NCBI GenBank assembly: GCA_025964935.1
Contig: JAOPXW010000402.1
Coordinates: 1 to 14,740 of the forward strand
DNA length: 14,740 bases
Source: Friedmanniella sp.
Lineage (GTDB): Bacteria; Actinomycetota; Actinomycetes; Propionibacteriales; Propionibacteriaceae
Direction of reading: 5' to 3'
This document shows, piece by piece, positions 6,521-12,936 of the stretch (the first letter of the stretch is position 1; every line of letters starts with the position of its first letter). A program made the translations under genes and the position numbers. Below the pieces are notes generated by a model. The model was not told the origin of the DNA. It searched no databases and saw only the letters and a list, made by a program, of their open reading frames with translations.

Positions 6521-7258
6521 ATGGCGACGAACCCAGCGACCGTCCTGCTCGTGGACGACGTGCCCGGCGAGCGGGCCAACTTCCAGCTCGCCTTCGGGCA
6601 GCGGCTGAGCGTGGCGGGCTCGGTCGACCAGCTCAACGAGCTGCTGCGCCGCGGGATGGCCTGGGACGTGGCCTTCGTCGACTTCAACCTCAGCTCGGCC
6701 ACCAGCACCGGCCTGACCGCGCTGCTGCGGCTGCACCACGAGCGCCCGGGGACCCGGATCGTGACCTACAGCCAGTTCACCGAGAGCGGTCGCACGCTGT
6801 TCGCGGCGGCCGGCAAGCAGTGGTTCGACGCGGCCGCCCTGCTCGACAAGACCAAGAACGAGCCGGACACCCTCGTCACCTACGCCGAGTCCCTGATGGA
6901 GGGCCTGAACCCGACGCCGGTCCCCTGGCAGCGCCGGCTGCAGTACTCCTACCTGGTCGAGAGCCTGCTGGCCGACGCCTCCTGGGTGCGGATCTGGAAG
7001 GCGCTGCGCGACGCCGCCGGGGACATGGCCCGGGTCGCCGAGCTGCTCCAGGTCGAGGCCAGCAGCCTGCGGGGCTTCAAGGACCGCGCCACCGAGGCCG
7101 CGATCAGCTTCAACGAGAAGTTCTACGACGTCCCGCACCCGGGAAGGACGCGCAACAAGAAGGGCATCCTCGCCGCCTTCGCGGCCGAGCACCGGCACTT
7201 CCTGACCGCGCCCGACCTGTCCACCGTGATGTCGCCGGGGACCCGCCGCCGGCGCTGA
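6521..7258 (+). CDS. Response-regulator-like protein with unrecognised helical C-terminus
   Basis: This 245-residue protein begins with a receiver-like domain (1-115). VLLVDDVPGER carries the acidic pair Asp12-Asp13, VAFVDFNLSS offers Asp54 as phosphorylation site, RIVTYSQ gives Thr82, and Lys110 or Lys112 could be the conserved lysine. The C-terminal 130 residues look helical. RVAELLQVEASSLRGFKDRA could form a helix-turn-helix, and a basic patch GRTRNKK follows, but I do not recognise it as LuxR, OmpR or another common output domain. It is translated right after the kinase-like gene (9 bp gap) with only a weak GATGGG ribosome site, and is probably its partner. A DNA-binding role is plausible but unproven; protein binding is the alternative. 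Confidence 0.72.
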   Translation: MATNPATVLLVDDVPGERANFQLAFGQRLSVAGSVDQLNELLRRGMAWDVAFVDFNLSSATSTGLTALLRLHHERPGTRIVTYSQFTESGRTLFAAAGKQWFDAAALLDKTKNEPDTLVTYAESLMEGLNPTPVPWQRRLQYSYLVESLLADASWVRIWKALRDAAGDMARVAELLQVEASSLRGFKDRATEAAISFNEKFYDVPHPGRTRNKKGILAAFAAEHRHFLTAPDLSTVMSPGTRRRR

Positions 7259-7274
7259 GCCGCCGGACGGGGTC
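7240..7274. terminator. Candidate bidirectional hairpin between convergent genes
   Basis: CCGGCG (7249-7254) pairs with CGCCGG (7261-7266) around the loop CTGAGC, which contains the regulator's stop codon. GACCC (7240-7244) pairs with GGGTC (7270-7274) as an outer stem after a small internal loop. The structure fills the 16-bp gap between the converging regulator and VOC genes and could end transcription from both sides. It lacks a U-tract on either side. Confidence 0.42.
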
Positions 7275-7790
7275 TCAGACGGAGACGCCGAGGGGGACGC
7301 TGATGCCCAGACCACTCCGCGTGTCGCGCCCGTAGCGGGCGATCTCGCGGGCCAGGTCCAGCGGGCGGGTGGTCATCACCACGTCGTCGGTCAGCAGATG
7401 GGCCGGCACCAGCCAGACGATCTCGAACTCCAGCCCGTCGGGATCGCGACCGTAGAGCGACTTGGTGGTGCCGTGGTCGGACAGCCCGCTCAGGGCCCCC
7501 GCCTCGGCCAGGTCACGCTGCAGCACCTCGAGGTCCGCCAGGGTGGTGACCTCCCAGGCGAGGTGGTAGAGGCCGACCGACCCGCGCCCGGCCCCGCTGG
7601 CCGCGGCCTGGGTCCCGACCCGGAACAGACCGAGGTCGTGGTCGTTGGTGGACTCGGCGGCCCGCAGGAAGGCGGCCTGCCCGGGCAGGGTCTCCGCGAC
7701 CCGGAACTTGAGGACGTCGGTGTAGAAGGCGACCGAGACGTCCAGGTCGCGGACGAAGAGGACGGCGTGGTTCAGACGGTTGATGGGCAC
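7275..7790 (-). CDS. VOC-family metalloenzyme (glyoxalase/extradiol dioxygenase-like)
   Basis: This 171-residue protein belongs to the vicinal oxygen chelate superfamily. The N-terminal module starts INRLNHAVLFVRDLDVSVAFY with metal ligand His8. The second module has SVGLYHLAWEV with ligand His76, and DPDGLEFEIVW supplies the carboxylate Glu123, giving the usual His-His-Glu site. HDLGLF at about 51-56 resembles catechol-2,3-dioxygenase-type members. The substrate cannot be read from the sequence; an aromatic ring-cleaving enzyme or a lyase are both possible. The start is GTG at 7790, fixed by an AAGGAG ribosome site 4 nt upstream. It stands alone, with its own promoter and a MarR-type palindrome, so it is probably induced by a small aromatic or electrophilic compound. 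No MarR gene is in the window. Confidence 0.85.
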   Translation of the reverse strand: MPINRLNHAVLFVRDLDVSVAFYTDVLKFRVAETLPGQAAFLRAAESTNDHDLGLFRVGTQAAASGAGRGSVGLYHLAWEVTTLADLEVLQRDLAEAGALSGLSDHGTTKSLYGRDPDGLEFEIVWLVPAHLLTDDVVMTTRPLDLAREIARYGRDTRSGLGISVPLGVSV

Positions 7791-7801
7791 GATGCTCCTT
7801 T

Positions 7802-7817
7802 AGTTTAATCTTCAACT
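7802..7817. promoter_or_regulatory. MarR-type imperfect palindrome, operator of the VOC gene
   Basis: AGTTTAATCTTCAACT is an imperfect 16-bp palindrome: the left half AGTTTAAT and the reverse complement of the right half AGTTGAAG agree at 6 of 8 positions, giving AGTTnAAnnTTnAACT. It lies in a local AT-rich island in otherwise very GC-rich DNA, just after the -10 box and covering the expected transcription start, and ends two bases before the Shine-Dalgarno. The size, symmetry and position fit a MarR-family repressor site. The regulator is not encoded here. Confidence 0.55.
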
Positions 7818-7818
7818 T

Positions 7819-7847
7819 ATCGTACGCCGCCCCGCTGGTCAGCGCAA
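7819..7847 (-). promoter_or_regulatory. Putative sigma-A promoter of the VOC gene
   Basis: On the minus strand TTGCGC (-35, 7847-7842) and TACGAT (-10, 7824-7819) are separated by exactly 17 bp. The -10 abuts the palindrome at 7817-7802, so a bound repressor would block initiation. The 5' leader would be about 20 nt and carries the AAGGAG ribosome site (7800-7795). Assigned on motif and spacing only. Confidence 0.5.
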
Positions 7848-7867
7848 TGTTGGGGGGTGCGGAGGAG

Positions 7868-7893
7868 CACCGGCGCAAGAAGCCACGCCGGTG
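7868..7893. repeat. Perfect 8-bp stem-loop upstream of the VOC promoter
   Basis: CACCGGCG at 7868-7875 and CGCCGGTG at 7886-7893 form a perfect 8-bp stem around a 10-nt loop. It sits about 20 bp upstream of the VOC -35 box. No U-tract follows on either strand. It could be a terminator shielding the VOC gene from read-through of the upstream cytochrome c operon, or part of a structured RNA. Confidence 0.4.
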
Positions 7894-8222
7894 GGGGGTC
7901 GACCCGAGCCGACAGGGCTGCTACATTTCGGAACGAAGTCGACCCGGGGTGAATAGTGAGCGCTCTCGTCCCGGGGAACCGCCACGGTCGTGAAGGTCTG
8001 TCGGACCAACTCGATGTGCTGTGGAGACGGCGCCGGGGGGCCAAGAAGGCTCACCCCAGCACGCGGCCCTGGTCTGTTGGGGCAGCTTGCACGGCCGTGG
8101 CGGACTTTCACCTCCCGGGGGTCCCAGGACGACCCGGTCGAGAACCCTCCTCTGCCTGTCGTCCCGGCCGCCTCGCCACCGGGACCCACCCGGCCCGTCG
8201 CCCCGCCAGCCTCCGAACGCAC

Positions 8223-8261
8223 CACCCGCCGCGCGCCCTGGAGGGCGACGACGGGCGGGTG
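8223..8261 (-). terminator. Hairpin after the cytochrome c biogenesis operon
   Basis: CACCCGCC (8223-8230) pairs with GGCGGGTG (8254-8261), and inside it an inner CGCCC/GGGCG helix forms across a 4-nt loop. The structure starts 22 bp after the ccsB stop codon, the right place for the end of the long minus-strand operon. No U-run follows, so it would be a U-poor actinobacterial terminator. Confidence 0.45.
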
Positions 8262-8283
8262 ACGACGGCGGCCCAGGGGGGCC

Positions 8284-9267
8284 TCAGACGCCGGCGTAGG
8301 AGTGCAGGCCCGAGACCAGCAGGTTGATCCCGACGAAGTTGAACCAGAACGAGGCCAGGCCGATGATCGCGACCACCGCGGCCTTGCTCCCCCGCCAGCC
8401 GGCCGTCGACCGGGCGTGCAGGTAGCAGGCGTAGATGACCCAGGTGACCAGGGCCCAGGTCTCCTTGGGGTCCCAGCCCCAGTAGCGGCCCCAGGCGTAC
8501 TCCGCCCAGACCGCGCCCGCGGCCACGGTGAACGTCCACAGCGGGAACGCGAACGCGTGGAAGCGGTAGGTCAGGAGGTCGATCCGGCGCGCCGTGGGCA
8601 GCCAGGCGAGATAGCCGCGGACCTGTCCCCGGTCCTCGGCCCGCTTCCTCAGCAGGTAGAGCACCGACATCAGACCGCCCACGTTGAAGGCGGCTCCAGC
8701 GACCGCGGCGGCCACGATGTGGATCAGGAACCAGACCGAGTGCAGCGCGGGCACCAGCGGGGCCACGGCCACGTAGAAGACGGTGACGGCCAGACCGTTG
8801 CCCACCGCGGCGAGCAGGGTCAGCGGCAGCCCGAGCCAGCGCAGGTTGGCCTTCCAGACCATCAGCAGGTAGGCCGCCACGATGAAGACCATGGCCGAGG
8901 TGGTGAACTCGAACATGTTGCCCCACGGCGCCCGGCCGGCAGCCAGACCGCGGCAGACCACCCCCACCACACTCAGGAGGAACCCGACCAGGGTCAAGGC
9001 GACCCCGACCCGTCCGAACTGCTCGACCCGCTGGCGTACGGCCCCGGAGCCCTCTGGCGACTCCCCGGCCGCCGGGGCCGGCGTCGAGCCGGGGCTCGGA
9101 CGGCCCGAGCCGCCGGCCCGGGCCCCGACCAGCTGCCGCTCCGGCTCAGTCTCCAGCGAGGTGTCCCTGCGGGCCGCGGCCCACTCGGCGGCGTGCGCGA
9201 ACATGGCGAGCGCGTACACCACCACCGACAGCACCAGGCTCAGGCTGGAGTAGTACTCGAATCTCAT
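8284..9267 (-). CDS. ccsB: Cytochrome c biogenesis protein CcsB/CcsA/ResC (heme handling, system II)
   Basis: This 327-residue polytopic membrane protein exports or presents heme for covalent attachment to apocytochrome c, together with ResB. It carries the hallmark WWD-type motif WGWDPKETWALVTW (263-276) in the outer loop near its C-terminus. Conserved histidines lie in ALHSVW (His176), RFHAFAFP (His237) and GLHSYAG (His322), the candidates for heme ligands in this family. About eight hydrophobic segments are visible. A polar, Pro/Gly/Ser-rich insert of about 50 residues (33-80) separates the first helix from the rest, as seen in other actinobacterial members. Its ATG overlaps the resB stop by 4 nt (ATGA), so translation is coupled. 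It is the last gene of the hem-ccs operon. Equivalent to M. tuberculosis Rv0529. Confidence 0.93.
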   Translation of the reverse strand: MRFEYYSSLSLVLSVVVYALAMFAHAAEWAAARRDTSLETEPERQLVGARAGGSGRPSPGSTPAPAAGESPEGSGAVRQRVEQFGRVGVALTLVGFLLSVVGVVCRGLAAGRAPWGNMFEFTTSAMVFIVAAYLLMVWKANLRWLGLPLTLLAAVGNGLAVTVFYVAVAPLVPALHSVWFLIHIVAAAVAGAAFNVGGLMSVLYLLRKRAEDRGQVRGYLAWLPTARRIDLLTYRFHAFAFPLWTFTVAAGAVWAEYAWGRYWGWDPKETWALVTWVIYACYLHARSTAGWRGSKAAVVAIIGLASFWFNFVGINLLVSGLHSYAGV

Positions 9268-10883
9268 CGTGGGTCTTCCTGCTCGGTTCCGGCGGTCCCC
9301 GACAGCTCGGCGGCCAGCTCGGCGACGTCCTCGGTGAGACCACCCCGGGCGTCCGCCCGGTCCAGCCCACCGACTTCCACCAGACTATGTCCACCCTCAG
9401 CGGGCAGCACCCGGATCCAGACCCGGCGAGGCCTGATGAACAGCGACAGGCACAGACCGAAGACGGCGAACCCGATCGCCCCCAAGGAGATGGGGATGCC
9501 GGGAGCGTCCCCGACCTGCAGCTTGACCCAGCGGGTGACCCCGCTCATCTGGATGGACCCCTGGCCGTCGGGCAGGTCCACGGTGGCGCCGGGCTGCAGG
9601 GCGATCCGGAACGGGGCCCCCGCGCTGGTCTTGAGCTGGGTCAGGCCGGCGGTGTTCAGCGAGTAGACGTTCTCCGGGGCCCCGGTCTCCACCTTCGGCG
9701 GGCCGCTCCAGGCGGTCAGCAGCAGGGTGGGGTTCAGGGCGTCGGGGAAGGCCGAGGAGGGGGCGGCGGTGCCGGTCTGGACCGCGGTGGGCAGGAAGAT
9801 CCCCTCGAAGGCGAGCCGGTCGGGCCGGGCGTCGGGGGCCTTGATCACCCCGGCCGAGGTGAAGTTGCCGTCCTGCGGGAGGAAGACCACGGGGCCGGAG
9901 AAGGCGATGTCGCCCTGGGCGTCCTTCACCGTCACCACCGGGGCGTAGCCGTGGCCGATCAGGTGCACCGTGGTGCCGTTGATCTTCAGCGGCTTGTTGA
10001 CCTCCAGGGCCACGTCGCGCGGCGTGGCCCCGGGGCGGTCCGTGACCGTGACGTCGGCGCGGAACAGCCGCGCCGCGCCCCGCTGCACGGGACCGGTCTC
10101 GAACTTCACCTGGAAGTCGCGCACGGTCACGCTGAACGGCTGCAGCCCCGAGTCGGTGAATTCCGCCCCGGCCGCGAAGTCGTCGTACTGGGTGAGGTTG
10201 TTGGAGAAGCCCTGACCCACGATGACCACGCTGGTCCCCCGGAAGCCCCAGAGGGCGCCGATCCCGGCGCCGAGCAGGACGAAGATCAGACTGATGTGGA
10301 AGACGAGGTTGCCGGCCTCCCGCAGGTAGCCGCGCTCCGCGGCCACCGAGGTGCCCTCGACCCGCACCCGGTAGCGCCGGGCCCGCAGCAGCCCGGCCGC
10401 TCGCGCGAGGAGGGCGTCGGGGTCGGCGGTCCCGACCTCGGCGGAGGCGTACGCGGGCAGCCGGGACAGGTGCCGCGGGGTCCGCGGCGGCCGGGCCCGC
10501 ACCGCCCGGGCGTACACCCCGACCCGGGGGATGATGCAGCCGATCAGGGAGACGAAGAGCAGCAGGTAGATCGCGGAGAACCACGGCGAGGTGTAGACGT
10601 GGAACATCCCGATCTTGTCGTAGATCGGCCCCAGGGTCGGGTGGGCGGCGATGAAGTCCGACACCCGTACGGGGGAGATCTTGCGCTGCGGCACCAGGGA
10701 GCCGGGGATGGCGGCCAGCGCCAGCGCGAAGAGCAGCACCAGGGCGGTCCGCATGGAGGACAGCTGGGCCCACAGGAAGCGCAGGCCGCCGCGCAGCCCG
10801 AGCTGGGGGAGGTCGTCGCGGACCGGTCCCGGGCTGGGCTCGGGCGAGTCCAGCCCGGCGTCGCGGGTGGGGGTCTGGGTCAC
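9264..10883 (-). CDS. resB: Cytochrome c biogenesis protein ResB/Ccs1
   Basis: This 539-residue protein is the partner of CcsB in the system II heme lyase. Three N-terminal membrane helices are visible at about 45-65, 101-120 and 190-212, then a large extracytoplasmic domain at about 213-460, then a fourth helix at about 463-482 and a polar tail. The motif GMFHVYTSPWFSAIYLLLF from 92 and His196 in LVFHISLIFVLLG of helix 3 are typical for ResB. An N-terminal Pro/Asp-rich stretch of about 30 residues precedes the conserved part. The GTG start directly follows the ccdA stop (TGAGTG), and the 3' end overlaps ccsB. It corresponds to Rv0528 in M. tuberculosis by order and topology. Confidence 0.92.
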   Translation of the reverse strand: MTQTPTRDAGLDSPEPSPGPVRDDLPQLGLRGGLRFLWAQLSSMRTALVLLFALALAAIPGSLVPQRKISPVRVSDFIAAHPTLGPIYDKIGMFHVYTSPWFSAIYLLLFVSLIGCIIPRVGVYARAVRARPPRTPRHLSRLPAYASAEVGTADPDALLARAAGLLRARRYRVRVEGTSVAAERGYLREAGNLVFHISLIFVLLGAGIGALWGFRGTSVVIVGQGFSNNLTQYDDFAAGAEFTDSGLQPFSVTVRDFQVKFETGPVQRGAARLFRADVTVTDRPGATPRDVALEVNKPLKINGTTVHLIGHGYAPVVTVKDAQGDIAFSGPVVFLPQDGNFTSAGVIKAPDARPDRLAFEGIFLPTAVQTGTAAPSSAFPDALNPTLLLTAWSGPPKVETGAPENVYSLNTAGLTQLKTSAGAPFRIALQPGATVDLPDGQGSIQMSGVTRWVKLQVGDAPGIPISLGAIGFAVFGLCLSLFIRPRRVWIRVLPAEGGHSLVEVGGLDRADARGGLTEDVAELAAELSGTAGTEQEDPR

Positions 10884-11648
10884 TCAGATCACCGTTCCGA
10901 AGGAGGCGGCCCACTGCCGCAGGCTGCCGGTCGCGAGGTCCCACCAGCCGGTGACGAGCAGCAGGCCGACCAGCACCAGCAGCACTCCCCCGATCCGCAT
11001 GAACAGCTGCTGCCGGCGGCGGAGGAAGCTGACCGCCCGGGCCATCCTGGTGAAGGCGAGCCCGGCCAGCACGAAGGGGGTGCCCAGACCGAGGGCGTAC
11101 GCGAAGCCCAGCAGGCCCCCGCGCAGCGCGGTGCCCTCGTTGAAGCCGAGGTTCATCACCGCGCCCAGGGTGGGCGAGAGGCAGGGGGTCCAGCCGAGCG
11201 CGAAGACGGCGCCCAGCAGCGGAGCCGCCGCCACCCCGACCCGCGGGATGCGGTGCAGCCGGAGGTCGCGCTGCCCGATTCGCAGCACCCCGGCGAAGAT
11301 CAGCCCGAGCCCGATCACCACCACCCCGAGGACGCGGCTGATCACGCCGCGGTAGGCGTACAGGGTCTGGCCCACGGTGCCGGCGACCACCCCGGCGGCC
11401 ACGAAGACCACCGCGAAGCCGAGCACGAACAGGCTCGCGCCGGCCAGCATCCGACCGCGGCGCCGGGAGCCCTCGACGATCTCGGCCGCGCCGAGCCCGG
11501 TCGCGTACGACAGGTAGCCCGGCAGCAGGGGGATGACGCAGGGGCTGAAGAACGACACGAGACCGGCCAGCAGGGCCACCGGCAGGGCCAGGGCCATCGA
11601 CCCACCGACGGCCGACTCGGCCCAGGCGGCCAGGTCCAGGGGGAGCAT
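10884..11648 (-). CDS. ccdA: Thiol-disulfide interchange membrane protein CcdA
   Basis: This 254-residue membrane protein carries electrons from cytoplasmic thioredoxin across the membrane to keep apocytochrome c cysteines reduced. It has six hydrophobic segments in two symmetric halves, each with a helix-breaking cysteine: Cys37 in FFSPCVIPLLPGYLSY and Cys156 in LGWTPCLSPTLGA. Those two residues form the transported disulfide in the CcdA family. The ATG directly follows the stop of the thioredoxin-like gene (TAGATG), and the gene abuts resB, so all three are probably translated in a chain. Its likely client is the thioredoxin-like lipoprotein encoded just upstream. Equivalent to Rv0527. Confidence 0.94.
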   Translation of the reverse strand: MLPLDLAAWAESAVGGSMALALPVALLAGLVSFFSPCVIPLLPGYLSYATGLGAAEIVEGSRRRGRMLAGASLFVLGFAVVFVAAGVVAGTVGQTLYAYRGVISRVLGVVVIGLGLIFAGVLRIGQRDLRLHRIPRVGVAAAPLLGAVFALGWTPCLSPTLGAVMNLGFNEGTALRGGLLGFAYALGLGTPFVLAGLAFTRMARAVSFLRRRQQLFMRIGGVLLVLVGLLLVTGWWDLATGSLRQWAASFGTVI

Positions 11649-12284
11649 CTACTTGCCGTTCGCGACGTCGTCGACCATGCCGACCAGGGTGGAAGTGGTC
11701 ACCGGACCGAGCACCCGCGCCGCCAGCCGGCCCTGGCCGTCGATGACCAGGGTGGAGGGGATCGCGCTGGGGGGCAGGTCGCCGGCGAAGGTGAGCAGCA
11801 CCTGGCCCGTCGGGTCGTAGATGCTGGGATAGGTGATCTGAAAGGCCCGGACGAAAGCCTCCGCCGGGGCGGGGTCGTAGTCCTTGACCGTGACGCCCAG
11901 GAACTGGGCCCGGCCCTTGGTCCGGACACTGGCGGCCTGCAGGTCGGGCGCCTCGGCCCGGCAGGGCGGGCACCACGAGCCCCAGATGTTGACCACCACC
12001 ACCTGGCCCGCGTAGTCCCCGCTGGAGATGGCGGCCTCCGACCCCAGCCGGGCCCCGGTCACCGGCGGCACGGCCCGGCGCTGGTCGGGCGCGATCCGCG
12101 TCAGGTTGCCGCTGACCCCCACGTATCCGGTCTGCCCGGCGCTGCGGGTCTGCTCATCGGCCCCGGTGGTCGTGCAGGCCCCCGACGCGACCACACCGGC
12201 CAGGGACAGGGCGAGCGCCAGCAGCCGTCGCCCCCGCCCGGGGCGGGGGGACGGCGTACGCGGGCGGGCGGGGCGAGGCAGCAC
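11649..12284 (-). CDS. TlpA/ResA-like thioredoxin lipoprotein
   Basis: This 211-residue extracytoplasmic thiol oxidoreductase probably reduces apocytochrome c CxxCH motifs before heme attachment. A basic, Pro-rich N-terminus is followed by a hydrophobic stretch (21-33) and a lipobox-like SGAC with Cys37, so membrane anchoring by lipid is likely although the -3 residue is not ideal. The thioredoxin fold starts near 73, with the active site GSWCPPC (Cys105, Cys108) and the cis-proline region SAIPSTLVIDGQGR. I chose GTG at 12284 because it overlaps the preceding stop by one base (TAGTG) and gives a normal export signal; the frame is open further upstream inside the phosphatase gene. It sits directly before ccdA, its expected electron donor. 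Matches Rv0526 in position. Confidence 0.88.
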   Translation of the reverse strand: MLPRPARPRTPSPRPGRGRRLLALALSLAGVVASGACTTTGADEQTRSAGQTGYVGVSGNLTRIAPDQRRAVPPVTGARLGSEAAISSGDYAGQVVVVNIWGSWCPPCRAEAPDLQAASVRTKGRAQFLGVTVKDYDPAPAEAFVRAFQITYPSIYDPTGQVLLTFAGDLPPSAIPSTLVIDGQGRLAARVLGPVTTSTLVGMVDDVANGK

Positions 12285-12934
12285 TAGGCCCCCGCGACGA
12301 ACTTCTTGGTCGAGGTGCTCCGCAGCAGGGGCGCCGCCGGCTCGGCGTAGCTGACCGCGGCCACCCGGCCGGCGATGAAGGTGAAGGAGGTCACGCTGGC
12401 CAGCGTGCACTCGCGCTTGCGCGGGTCGTGGAAGAGCCGTCGGCCCTCGGCGTCGCTGCGGGCCATCCAGATCGGCAGCTGGTGGGACACCACGACCGCC
12501 TCGTGCCCGGCGGCGGCCTCGGCCGCGTCCTTCAGTGCCAGCCGCATCCGCGCCACGATCTCGGCGTACGGCTCGCCCCAGCTCGGCTTGAGGGCGTTGC
12601 GGAACAGCCACCAGTTCTTGGGGTTGCGGAGCGCCCCGTCGAAGGACACCTTGAGGCCCTCGAACTTGTTGGCCGCCTCGATCACGCGCCCGTCGGTGGT
12701 CACCGGCTGGTCGCCGAGCGCCGCGGCGATCGGCCGCATCGTCTCCTGGGCCCGCTCCAGCGGTGAGCAGCGCAGGTGGGTGACGTCCCGACCGCGCAGG
12801 TGCTCGGCCACCGCCACGGCCATCTCCCGGCCCAGGTCGGACAGGTGGTAGTCCGGGAGCCGCCCGTAGAGCAGCCCGGCCGGGTTGTCGACCTCGCCGT
12901 GCCGCACCAGGTGCACGATCGTGCGCTCGTCCAT
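12284..12934 (-). CDS. Histidine phosphatase (phosphoglycerate mutase superfamily)
   Basis: This 216-residue cytoplasmic protein belongs to the histidine acid phosphatase superfamily. The catalytic RHG is at 11-13 (LVRHGE, His12 phospho-acceptor), SPLERAQET (57-65) gives the phosphate-binding Arg61, Glu86 in VIEAANKFEG is the likely proton donor, and VVVSHQLP carries the second catalytic His151. The substrate is unknown; it is not a glycolytic mutase by context. In M. tuberculosis Rv0525 occupies the same place between hemL and the thioredoxin, so the link to heme or cytochrome c supply is conserved but unexplained. Two in-frame ATGs compete. The one at 12940 overlaps the hemL stop (ATGA) but leaves no space to the AAGGGGAG ribosome site, whereas the one at 12934 has ideal 6-nt spacing, so I chose it. 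Confidence 0.87.
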   Translation of the reverse strand: MDERTIVHLVRHGEVDNPAGLLYGRLPDYHLSDLGREMAVAVAEHLRGRDVTHLRCSPLERAQETMRPIAAALGDQPVTTDGRVIEAANKFEGLKVSFDGALRNPKNWWLFRNALKPSWGEPYAEIVARMRLALKDAAEAAAGHEAVVVSHQLPIWMARSDAEGRRLFHDPRKRECTLASVTSFTFIAGRVAAVSYAEPAAPLLRSTSTKKFVAGA

Positions 12935-12936
12935 GC

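Larger units (their letters stand above)
7848..8283. other. Gene-free, hairpin-rich spacer
   Basis: No convincing protein gene lies here. Open frames on both strands (for example + 7956-8327 and - 7839-8225) are rich in Pro/Arg/Gly, lack ribosome sites and show no domain. The stretch instead holds several inverted repeats: CACCGGCG/CGCCGGTG at 7868-7893 (8-bp perfect stem, 10-nt loop), CCCCAGCA/TGTTGGGG at 8054-8082 (8 bp including one G-T pair), the palindrome CACGGCCGTG at 8090-8099, and the hairpin at 8223-8261. GTCGACCC is repeated at 7898-7905 and 7938-7945, and TTCGGAACGAA at 7927-7937 is a small inverted repeat. It could hold a non-coding RNA or decayed sequence; I cannot tell which. 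Confidence 0.5.

Noticed and set aside
7975..8002. GGAAC...GTC resembling an ECF sigma-factor promoter on the plus strand
   Set aside because: The spacer would be about 20 bp instead of 16-17, and no gene follows.
7839..8327. Small open frames on both strands of the spacer (for example + 7956-8327 and - 7839-8225)
   Set aside because: Pro/Arg/Gly-rich, no Shine-Dalgarno, the plus frame runs into the 3' end of ccsB, and no family is recognisable.
9387..12287. Very long plus-strand open frame (966 codons) opposite resB, ccdA and the thioredoxin gene
   Set aside because: Translation is Gly/Arg/Pro/Gln/His-rich low-complexity sequence without domains, the usual antisense shadow of GC-rich codon bias. 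The minus-strand genes have clear family motifs.
12285..12611. Longer N-terminus for the thioredoxin-like protein reaching into the phosphatase gene
   Set aside because: The extra part is Arg/Gly/Pro-rich and would bury the export signal; GTG at 12284 with a 1-nt overlap gives a normal lipoprotein.
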